Positions 54,601-64,000 of a stretch of DNA of 64,000 bases are shown piece after piece; the first letter of the stretch is position 1; the number at the start of each line of letters is the position of its first letter. The notes under the pieces were generated by a model. The model was not told the DNA's origin. It saw nothing but the letters and a program-made list of their open reading frames with translations, and ran no database searches. Source of the DNA: Brevipalpus yothersi (Eukaryota > Arthropoda > Arachnida > Trombidiformes > Tenuipalpidae); assembly GCA_003956705.1 (NCBI GenBank), contig QZCP01000076.1:62001-126000 (forward strand), written 5' to 3'. Position numbers and translations under genes: made by a program.

Positions 54601-56711
54601 CTAATGGCTTATGATGCACGACATGCTCAGATTTTTGCTCGTTGGATCTCTATTCGATACTATTCAAAGGAATCCTTTTCATCCAGAAACAAACATGACA
54701 GGAATTGAGAAGAATTCACGTGCTCATATAAAATTCGTGATCCTGATTTGGAAGAGCACATGGATTTTTACTTTGGAACAGATATGCAAAATTTTCCGAT
54801 GGATCCTGGTTCGATAGCTTGTGAAATCCTCCTTCTGTCAAAAAAAGGAGGAAAAATTCCAAGTTCAATGCTCTACATTGTGAAGGTGACAAGTTGAATG
54901 CATTTGGAGACAACACACATGCATACAGACACACACACATACTCTATGGAAGGCTTTTGATGTAAGAAAATTTTAGAATAGAGAAGAATATAAGAGGAAT
55001 CTGAAGTCATCACTGATGTTGTTTCTTTTCTTTTCCAGAAAGAATGTAGAAAAAGAAGGAAAAAAAGTCGGAGATAGATAGAAGGGCATGTATAAACGAA
55101 AGATTGAATGAAATTTATTTCATTGAAAAGTGAGAAAAAACGGGAAATTGATTTTTGTGATGCCCTTGAGGAGACAGTGGAATCCAGATAACAAGTTTTG
55201 AGAATTAAGGGGATCCAAATCAAAGGAAATAAGAATAGCATGAAAAAATGATTGAAAAGATCTTAAGGAATAGAGTACACAGAGTATTCAGAGAATGCAT
55301 ATAATTCAATTTTCTCTTTCTTCGAAAGAATTCATGCAAAATTCGTCGACCCACAAAGTGTGCATGGGAATGAAGATCTGAGTAAGAAAAATTTTGATAA
55401 GATTCATTCAACTTCGAACATTTTGAACAAATTACAACTACTTTGATGACATTTTGTAGGAAAAAGAGAGGGAAAAACATGTGTGTATAGTCGGTATTTT
55501 TAGTTAAATTTCTATTTACTCTGATACACACCACAAAAGCCTCGGAGAAAAGCAGCTAGTTGTCCAAGTATGATAACTTGGATCATTTTCATGAATTATT
55601 TGCCACCAAGATTCAAACAATTTGAAGTATTGTTGGAACAGAGGAGAATATAAACCTACCCTACTGCCTCGAGAGAGCTTTTGATTCAACAATAGTAAGA
55701 ATAATGGTGATTCCCTCAAAGTTCAATCGTTGGATAGGTAGTAATACAATATAGTTCATGTTGACTAGTGAAGACTTCTGAGCAATACGAAGTGTATTTC
55801 CAATGGTACTCAAGTTGATCGAAATGAGGTTCTTGTTGGAGATGAGCTACATGAGTTTTGTCTCATTGGAAATTCTCAAGTGTTCGTAGATATAGATAGA
55901 GGAAGAAAGTTCTATTCCTAAGAGAATATTTTCCATGAAAATATGATAAAAATGTCTGAATGGTATTTTTGATATGTTTACTATTTTGACTGTCTATCTA
56001 GAGATGTTGTATAACTTTGAATGGCCATTCGTGTTTGTGTACATAGAATTTTCCGAGAAATCTTTTGCATACATACCCTACTGATGGCTAAATTCAATAT
56101 TTCCCATACATCTCATGATATCTGAATCCATAAAGTGTCTTTTGTATCTTGGGGATTGAAGCTTTCAAAATTGAGTTTACAAACCTACTAGACATACACA
56201 TACTAAGGTACGATATTCTTTCAAATTTTTTCAGGTCAAGATTGGGCAACATCCTTCGACAATCCATCTAAATCATAAGAGATTCAATATTAACAAGTGA
56301 TAGTATCTCTGATTTTTTTTTCTCTGCATATTCTTACTCCCTCGGTCATATTTCTTGCATTCCATGGCCACTGGATAAGCTCAGTGTGATCAGGAGATCG
56401 ACTTGATATCATGATGGATTCTTACGATAATTTTGACTAGAGTACTTCCAGTGACTGGGGTCACATCCGATATCAGTTTCCGTTTTTCCTCCTCAAACAG
56501 AAGCAATGCAGCTTCTTGGATTTTCTTTCCGAAAGTATTCCATTTGAGATTTGTTACACTTCACCTTAAACCTACTATTTTTTATCTGGAAAGTGATCTC
56601 TATGAAAGAAGTTTATCTTCTTCACGAAAGCAAAAGTCAACATCAACTAGAACTGATCCTTGTTGTAGTGTAAGTCAAGAAAAAAAATCGAAGAGAAAAT
56701 TGAACAAAAAT

Positions 56712-56751
<40 letters not shown>

Positions 56752-59700
56752 TTCGTTTCTTTGGTCTTCTTATCATGGGTCAGATTGGGATCATGTGCTG
56801 AGATGAACAGCAAATGCTCTCAAGCTAAATTGAAAAATGAGAAATTTGAAATAGTATGAAGATAGGGCCAATGAGAATTGATAACGTATTTCTCCAACCA
56901 ATTCCATGATTTCTAATGATCCAGAGCCAACCTTGAACACCTTTCATAAAAACTTTGGGTTTTATGCTGATTAAAATAGAAAGCACTTTGAAGCTATAAT
57001 CTGCAAACACTATCGCAGAATTCTGAGGCTAACGTTACGGAGGGGCTATGTTTGATGAAATTTGCTCTTGATACTAACATGCAACCGAGAGATGATCATC
57101 TCTTTAATTCCAGAGTTTTTTGATGAATCACAGTTAAATCTAGGGCTAAATCATGTCAGATAGTGTAGGAGTACACAGATTTTGGTGTGTCAAAGAGAAA
57201 GAGAGAGAGAGAGAGGGAAAGAAAAGAGTAATCAGAAACTCTTCCTTCACTATTCTCGATTGACAGGAATAGATGAGAAAAAGAATGTGAGAGATCGCAA
57301 CAAATGCGTTTGCTGTGGCTGAAAGAGCGGAACACTGATGATAACTCATTTCGACTCATTCTCTACATGTATTCTTCCTCTATCAGGACCACTAAAAGAT
57401 GGATTCCTTTTTTTGCTACATAGAAGATAGTCTCTCTTTCATATTCTTCCTCTCTATCTTCTCACAACTACTCATCGAGTACACATACATATACTCTACC
57501 GATGGCTGCTCTGCTGATCAGATGACCTTTCACAGACATCACTCAAAGTGATACATTGATTAGAAGATGTCAGGATAGTCTGCTTGACTGGACAAGCAAA
57601 AGATGAAGGAATCTTGTATACCCGATGGAGAGAGAAAAAAAAGTGAGAAGAAGAATTGTACTCAAACGAAAGAGATGTCAGGAGTAACTTAACTATCGAA
57701 TGATCTTTTAATATTTATCGACCTCAATTACCTACACACAACTATCGTCAAATATATATCGATAATAGATGAGAAATAAAAACTGTCCCAATCTTCAGCA
57801 AAGTTGGCAAAGTTATTAGAAGATAAAGATACATCATGGTGGATCAATACATCAACTCATGCTCATCCAATCACATGATTACCAAATTCTCTGGTTCAGC
57901 CTTCAGTATCAACTTATATATATTCTTTGTACTTTATTCTTTTCATTTCCTGGAGTTACATCATTAAGCTCTCCTCAATTTTGGCTTGAGGATCAAAGAT
58001 GCTCAAATAGTAATTGTATTGTTCATCTATATTCAAGTCGATCTCATTTTTCTGTAACGATATTCTCATTCTGGTATTTTGAGATCGAAAGTGGAGAATT
58101 CTAGGAAACTTTAACCATCTTTCATATTTTTCTACCCAGAACTTTCAACATACATTGCACAATTCCTCGTAAAATGAGAGAAAGTGAGTTTTAGTTCATG
58201 AAAAAAGAGAATTTCGAAAAAAAACACAATTATATCGATTGAACTAAAGATAATTCAATCTCCAAAGTTTATGATTTCCGGAGAAGTTTTTCAGTTTCAT
58301 CATTACATAGAAGATTGACTTCCTAAAAATGTTACTGCAGCTCATGAAATCGTGAAGGTTAGTTTTACTACCAAATTCATGTTACCAAAACTGATTAGAA
58401 ATCTTGGCGAATAATCTTGTATTCTTCAAAAAGAATTTGAACAAAGGGTGAGAACTATTCCCCATGAAAAGTGGAAAAAGTTTTCTTCACTTTCTTCTCA
58501 TCTCTTGGGAAAATTTTTCTTCTTTTGATTAGTGTGAGAAAGGATGAATTGAAGAAGAAGAAGAAAAAGAGGAAAGTTCACTGGATTTTGGTTTAAATTT
58601 CAACCTAATTTGCATTCTAGTGAAGCCAAAGTATAGGGAAAAATAAGTTGAGATCTGAGTTCTCGTGACTTGTTGAAATCTAAGAATCTTAGACACAGTT
58701 GAATTATGGCGTAATGAACTCAGAGGAGAGTGATACTGTGAGTTGATTTCATTTGATTGGTATCATCCAATAAATTTGTTGGAGGCAATACTTACCGTTC
58801 GTAAAAATGCTTTCAAGCTTTCTGGTTTTGTATCGATGATCATTGAGTAAATGTTTCGGTTTTTAATCTCCATCAAAGTTTCACGAAACATGGATGCATC
58901 AGTTTTCAAATAGGTGAAGTGAAGTTTTTTCGGAATATCAGGCCTTGGCTTTGTAAGCTCTTGAAACTCAATCATAGCTGTTGAAGAGATGAAAGAAAAA
59001 AACGAGAAGTGAATGATCTTCAAATCATCATGTATCGTGAAGGGGATTGCTAAAGGCTTTTTGAAAGATGAGTTGAAGCAAAAAGCCTCAAAATTGGAAA
59101 GTCTTGATTACCATCCCTTCTAGCTAGATAGATTCAAGAGGCTGAATTTTAGTTCGTTTGGTTAGGCAAGATCTTCTTATAAGTGGAAATTGGTTGATTA
59201 TTCGAGTAGCCAAGATGAACCTATTGTGGAACATATTTGCCATGTCATTTGAGAACTTATTTCGAGGCAGCGAATTCATGAAATTTCATAACATCGGTAC
59301 TATCTCAGTATTAATGATAATAAAATTAATGATTCGCTGGAAGAGATCATCATTTGAACTTTATCTGGGTTCAATTTGAATTATCGAAAAAATCTGAATC
59401 CATCTAATGGTCAACTTTGTCAAGTCAACCTTATTCCCTAGCTTTGCTAATTTAAGACTTCCCAAAATTGAACTTTCCATAATTTGTAAGATGCAACACT
59501 ACTGCGATGAAGGCAGAAATTACATACACTTGAAATTCTAATGAAAATTATCAGTTCGTATCATTTATTTGACTGCAAGATATTGAATAGATGAACTTAA
59601 AGTGGCAATCATCACTTTTTGCTCTTCAACAAGGAATCTTAAGAGTGAATCCCTACATTGTTGATGGAAAGTCATTTAAGAAAAAGATTTTCTCCCACTT

Positions 59701-60447
59701 AAAAGAAGCGATTATTGGCAAAATGGAACTCAGATAGGAGAAAATAGCAACTTGAGTTTAGTTGTTTTCGGTGAACTCAAAATTTTCACTTTCACATATT
59801 TCAAAACAATCAACCATGTGTGTACAGAGGATTGTCAAATACCATGTTGTGGATAGTATGTGAGTATATTCCAATTCGAAAAGCTTTCACTTGGAATCGG
59901 AAAAATGTGTTCGCCTGAGTATGTGATTCAATCAAGTGAGTGGATGTGTGTGTAGGTGATCAATACTGAATATCGAGCTTGCCTTGGAATGTAATCCATA
60001 AGAGGTACATGGAAGGTGTGTGTGTATATATGTGTGGATGTGCTTCATTTTAATCAAGAATCGAAGTAAAAGGAAACCTGAACAGGTAGCCATGTTCTAA
60101 TGACCGGTGAAGAAGAATGGAATACGAATAGTAGAGAGATGGAAAGAAAGAGAGAGAGAGAGAGAAAAAGAACAAAATTCACTTACACATGTCATCCTCA
60201 TAGAGAATGGCAACTTGTGTCCAATTTAAATGAATTATGAGGTCTCGCAGTGATTCACTTATGGCTCTTGAACCAGGATGAAGATTGATGGAAAACTCTT
60301 TACTATGTCCAGTTTCACCTAGTATCTGTGGACGAGCTTCCAAGTGAGGAATATCGAGAGCATCACATAAAGATTGAATGTGTACTGCTAGTAGAGGATC
60401 TCTTGGACCAAAAATCGCAATGGTACCAGCTTTGATTTGCATGCAAA
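30726..60447 (-). CDS. Kainate-type ionotropic glutamate receptor subunit (N-terminal exon(s) not found)
   Basis: Glutamate-gated cation channel subunit of the GluK class. Twelve minus-strand exons: 60447-60187, 58977-58796, 52020-51967, 51096-50941, 44582-44415, 44205-44101, 42645-42544, 41415-41221, 37256-36696, 35108-34886, 31418-31150 and 31022-30726; all phases agree, giving 856 residues. Residues 1-330 are the amino-terminal domain (GTIAIFGPRDPLLAVHIQ, FVNMTAFRIVD, ALMYDSVMSLA). S1 has ITGFCIDLLENI and PLTITYGRESVIDF with the ligand Arg. M1-M3 include ARFSPYEW, the pore loop and SSYTANLAAFLTVERM. S2 has LDSGST, the ligand Glu in LMESTI, and LDSKGYGIATP. M4 (GGVFVVLLLGLAAALVTA) precedes QSVCSEMAEELRFAVKC, a GluK-type juxtamembrane segment, and a Pro/His-rich tail. 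Ligand-contact residues are intact. Lys occupies the pore Q/R site. The signal peptide and about 70-90 N-terminal residues are missing, upstream of 60447 or off the window. Confidence 0.95.
31419..34885 (-). other. Kainate receptor intron between S2 exon and M4 exon (3.5 kb)
   Basis: Purine-rich on the plus strand, with GA-rich patches (around 32571-32600 and the pure run at 34154-34213) and a short AT repeat near 32802-32813. No nested gene is recognised. Two adjoining frames at 33535-33832 (plus) do not resemble a family. Confidence 0.75.
34154..34213. repeat. (GA)n microsatellite, 60 bp
   Basis: Perfect GA run inside a kainate receptor intron. Confidence 0.96.
35109..36695 (-). other. Kainate receptor intron between the pore exon and S2 exon (1.6 kb)
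   Basis: AT-rich intron with acceptor ATGTAG and donor GTGAGT; short GA-rich and TG-rich patches (near 35240-35330 and 35690-35740). Nothing else is seen. Confidence 0.75.
37257..41220 (-). other. Kainate receptor intron 5' of the pore exon (4.0 kb)
   Basis: Ordinary AT-rich intron sequence with no long frame, microsatellite or recognisable nested gene. Donor GTGAGT and acceptor TTCACAG. Confidence 0.75.
41416..44100 (-). other. Kainate receptor introns around the 102-base exon 42645-42544
   Basis: Introns of 1.1 kb (41416-42543) and 1.5 kb (42646-44100). The second contains a CT-rich tract followed by TTTC units at about 43036-43075. No gene is seen. Confidence 0.7.
45241..45260. repeat. 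Perfect 20-base palindrome of TACATG units
   Basis: TACATGTACATGTACATGTA is its own reverse complement and also a tandem repeat of a 6-base unit, in a receptor intron. Confidence 0.9.
48173..48247. repeat. (CT)n microsatellite, 75 bp
   Basis: Perfect CT run followed by a long pyrimidine-rich stretch to about 48600. The Ser-Leu frames across it are artefacts. Confidence 0.96.
51542..51604. repeat. (TC)n microsatellite, 63 bp
   Basis: Perfect CT run in the short kainate receptor intron (51097-51966), between the 54-base and 156-base exons. Confidence 0.96.
52021..58795 (-). other. Kainate receptor intron, 6.8 kb, the largest in the window
   Basis: AT-rich intron with a GA microsatellite (56714-56746), interrupted GA at about 57195-57217, and otherwise unremarkable sequence. 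A 97-codon ATG frame at 52336-52043 (minus) adjoins the 54-base exon but resembles no family. Other frames (53973-54302 plus, 55241-54873 minus) also look like chance. Confidence 0.7.
56714..56746. repeat. (AG)n microsatellite, 33 bp
   Basis: Perfect AG run in the largest kainate receptor intron. Confidence 0.93.
58978..60186 (-). other. Kainate receptor intron between the first two exons seen (1.2 kb)
   Basis: Donor GTAAGTG at 60186 and acceptor CAACAG at 58978. It includes a TG-rich patch at about 59940-60045 and a short GA run near 60143-60164. No gene is seen. Confidence 0.75.
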
Positions 60448-63400
60448 CTATAGGTAGAGAGTGAAAAATACAATTGATTAGAGATTTTGTTCAGATAACA
60501 AATGATTTTGAACATTCAAATGAATCACAAATTTTATCCAGACGAGAAAATTGCCCATAAGAAACTAAAGTTTCCGGAAGCAATGAGTCGAGATGTCTGT
60601 GAAGGAAATGATTATTAATAGTCGGAAAAATTTCTCAATTGAAGTTAAAATATGGATTAATTGGTGCATCAATTTAATGACAATGAGTCTGAACATGTTT
60701 TATCCGCCATGTTGACGCTTTATTCATCCATTAGTGTTCCATCGAAATTTATCCTGTCTACTTTATTGACAAAAGATTGAAACAATTTTTTCACCATCCT
60801 AATGAACGTCTATACTAGTCGACATTCCTTATATAGTTTCAGGAGAAAAGATAGCAGAACGTCACGTGAGATCTTGATAAAGATTAATAATCAGATGAAA
60901 AGAGCGAATGTATCGAATAGAGAATACAGAATAGAGAATACTTTCCAGAGATGTTCTTGTCTCTTTCTTTCTCTTTTCCTGAGATGAAAAGGAAAAATAA
61001 CATGAAACAGAGCGATAATCGATGAATCTTTCATGCGCACTGTCTGAAATAGGAAAAGCTACAACATTCATTGATGCAACATGATTTAGAATAATGTTCA
61101 GTGAAGCAATGCTCTGCATATCATGCTGAGAAAGATGTATATTCTAGAATTCTAGGATTGATTGTAAAGAAGAGCCAAAAAGGAATAATACTGATAAGAT
61201 TTTGTAGCGAAATGATTAGCATAAGATGTTCCAACATCTTGTATATCATGAAATAAGAAAGCGAAAGAGAAAAAGAAAGCCTTACTATGATAGGATTATT
61301 GAACATGGATATCAGCCACTTAACCATCAGCCGGATAAAATTTGGCTGAAAATTTTTCAGAACATATTATATGTAGGAAGAAGGACTTTATTCAATAAAT
61401 TAAGAATCACCAGTGTATTTCCATCGGAAATATTCACCAAATTTTCACTCCAAGCCATCGCCTTGACGATGGAGATAATTCAATATTACAAGCTCAGAAT
61501 ATCCATGTCTGATTGCATCAAAGACTTTTGGAATATCCACATACTTGAAGTATTCAAACTTTTCTCTTTACTGTTTTCTCTCTGCTCTTTTTCTGGCCAT
61601 AAGAATGTGTGAACATGAGTTCCAAGATTCCACTCACGAGTGTATCAATGGAATTCAGTATCCCCATGATAAGAAGATGATGTGAAAATCTTTCCCATCA
61701 TCTGACTAGTGGATATAATCTATTCGATTCTCATGAGAATCTGGCTTGAATGTACTGAGCTTCAGAAACTTTGGTCTCATTGAGTTAGAATCAGTAATAT
61801 TTTGCTAGAAGGAAGAAAAATCCTTCACCATAAGATGTGGAAAAGTCAAGAACTGATGATAAAAAAACGAAGATGCTTCCAGTTACCACTTGAAACCAAT
61901 TCTCATTCGCCCCCAAGTGATTTGCATCTGAGAGGTAGAGAAAAAAACTGTAGCCCAAATTTTTTTCTCTCTTCTGTTTTCCATCCTCCATTTGACTTCA
62001 TATTCTGAATGAACATTTTCGAATGATTCAGCCCTTTTTTTTCTTCTCTCACTATCTCTCTGTGGACTTGCTAACTCTCAACAAATGGAAATGGGGACAA
62101 TCACATAATAGAACTATTGACAGAAACAGTAAATCTTGCAATTAGCCTCACTAATTGAGAATCCTGGCTGGTGAATCTTTGTTTCACGAATTGGGCTAAT
62201 AAGAAGAGGAGCAGAATTAGGGTTGAATGATGAACAAAAAAGTGGGAAGACATATTCGTTTGTTCGAATGGGTAAAAGATGGTAGAATCAATGAGAATCA
62301 AGTTTTCCCTCTATTTATCAACATACACAAATCGAGAAAAAAAATATAGGCTCAGTATGAGATATTACAATTGAGATGAAGAGAGTTTTAAAGAGGAATG
62401 AAAGATATGCAGTTGACAATCTCAAAAAATTGGGAATCAATTAGGTACCATTGAATCTGTTTCCTTTTTCAAACCCGACCGTGTAATCATTTCATTTCAA
62501 TTGGATTAAAGGATAAATTGGCTAACTAATCCACCATAAATTGAAGGAGAGAAAAGTGTTAAGATAGAGAATATCTCAGTTTATTTTTCGGGTATATCTC
62601 GCTCGTTTGATTCTAGATTATAGATTACTTGATTTTCTAGAAGATTGATTCGATATTTTAAAATCAGACTTGTATAGCCAATGACACAAAAAGTTTCAGC
62701 TATTCAGAAGCTACCTTAAGACTAGTAAGCTAATTCAATAGTGAGAAATTCTTCCATTAGAAAAATTGAAATAGGAAAATTCAGGCAGATTGACAAATTT
62801 TCGTTGCTGTTCATGATCCAAGGAATGAGGTATGGAATCCATCAGGGATTGGGGCTGAAAATAGACTCAAAATGAAGAATGATATCACAAAGCTCTTGGA
62901 GAAAAATTTTCGAAAATAGCCTCATGATGAATAGAGATAAAGTTTTGAGAAAGATAAATTACTCATACATGGCTTTGATAGATGTTAGTTCAAGAAAGTG
63001 AACAGATTTCTCAAACAATTTTGACTGCCATTCCTTGGACGATATGACAAGAATTCATTGCTTCCAATTCTAACATTTTGACTCCCAAAGGACAATTTTA
63101 TAGCCCAGTTAACCCCTCTCTACTGGTAACATGGCTGATGTATGATCCTATCATCGCCCGAAGCAAAAAGGAAGTCAAATTATGGTAAGCAATAAATCGC
63201 TTTCGATATGTTCAATAGGGGAAGATTTGTATCCATGAGCCTTGATTGAGCACTCAAATGGCCATTAACTGGATGGAAAATCTTTCTCATAGTCTAGTTG
63301 ACTTGTCAATGATGGCAAAATCCGAAAAGATGAGAAAATGTAATTCACACCTCGTTTTATGGGCTTCTTAGAATCAACATTAGCCTCAGTGTACAATGAA

Positions 63401-64000
63401 TACTTATTCTTCCGAAGATTACAGAGAAGACACAACAAGAGGAGAAGAGAGAGAGGAAATAAAAATCTGAAACCTCAAGTTAGACAAGAATATGAGCAAA
63501 ATGTGTGAATAAAGAGATGGTTGAATTTTGTGTGTGTGTATATGAAGTGATTTTGGCCACTGATGGATGCTTGGAAGAATACAATTCCAAACAAGAACAT
63601 CGAGATAAGTTGCATTTGAAGTTACATGGTACATATACAAGTATGAAGCCTTCACCACTCTCTCTCTCTCCCTCTTACCATGTATTCTTTTTCCCTTTTT
63701 CTGCTCCTTTTTTTCCACGAAATAGCAATATATTTCAATTCCATTGACAATTGCTCTTGTTCTCCTTTTCTGTCTCATCTCCCCGAAGGTATCCCACAAC
63801 AAAGTGTGTATAAAAAAGGAATCATTCATGGAACGTTGAGCGATATATCGTTTAGATTTCAAGTGAATTCAGTCGAATGAAGAGTACACACACACATGTG
63901 TGTGTGTGTATTCACTTCAACATTACCCTGCAATCGAAATGAAAATCGTGTTTGATCTGGATAACAGTTCTCTATGGAACTGGATCATTCAAGGATGTGA
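60448..64000. other. Upstream kainate receptor intron, or region before its N-terminal exon
   Basis: The exon at 60447 begins in mid-codon (two bases before Cys-Met-Gln), so a preceding exon exists. I could not find one encoding a signal peptide and early amino-terminal domain in this stretch, and it probably lies beyond 64000. A plus frame at 61226-61612 (128 codons, ATG start) and a minus frame at 61119-60862 show no family resemblance. A CA/TG near-palindrome is at 63885-63910. Confidence 0.6.

Noticed and set aside
60862..61119. Minus-strand frame with a plausible upstream acceptor, considered as the missing N-terminal receptor exon
   Set aside because: Its sequence (SIASLNIILNHVASMNVVAF) does not match the expected amino-terminal domain, and no donor giving the required phase was found.
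61226..61612. 128-codon plus-strand frame with ATG start
   Set aside because: Lys/Ile/Phe-rich composition matches translated AT-rich intron. No family resemblance, promoter or splice context seen.

Overview
This is nuclear DNA from an animal, not bacterial or viral. Genes are broken into exons by GT-AG introns, transcription units run on both strands without operons, and the background is AT-rich with long (GA)n/(CT)n microsatellites. The proteins (kainate receptor, VGLL4/Tgi, HDAC3, NKAP, BCL-2 family) are metazoan. The very short introns of the housekeeping genes, the AT-rich composition and the protein affinities suggest an arthropod, possibly a mite. That placement is inference and was not tested.

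Ten protein-coding genes are supported, nearly all by exon chains whose splice phases I checked by hand. Left to right they are: UBA5 (UFM1-activating E1, minus, 3' part off the window, 1-747); DNAJC7 (TPR/J-domain co-chaperone, minus, 2564-5158); the mitochondrial ATP synthase e subunit (plus, 5891-6635); a BCL-2 family protein of the BOK/Debcl/Buffy kind (plus, 7847-11205); NKAP (minus, 11740-12631); HDAC3 (plus, 13055-14466); an ABCG half-transporter (minus, 15113-17344); VGLL4/Tgi, the TEAD cofactor of the Hippo pathway (plus, 24394-26468); ATG7, the autophagy E1 (minus, 26687-29669); and a kainate-type ionotropic glutamate receptor (minus, 12 exons seen from 60447 down to 30726, with its N-terminal exon(s) beyond 60447 or off the window).

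The architecture is sharply two-sided. The left 30 kb is compact: ATG7 packs 11 exons into 3 kb, and head-to-head pairs share short promoters (DNAJC7/ATP synthase e; NKAP/HDAC3, the latter with a TATCGATA element). HDAC3/ABCG and VGLL4/ATG7 are tail-to-tail pairs. The exception is a 7 kb non-coding stretch rich in microsatellites between ABCG and VGLL4. The right half is almost entirely kainate receptor introns of up to 6.8 kb.

The genes do not form one pathway. The most notable observations are in the receptor: a genomically encoded lysine at the pore Q/R site, where glutamine or edited arginine is usual, and a proline-rich cytoplasmic tail with a Homer-type PPxxF motif. Other points are a proline replacing the usual glycine of the BH1 motif in the BCL-2 protein, and a LATS-consensus motif in VGLL4. 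I found no CRISPR array, transposase, rRNA or convincing tRNA.
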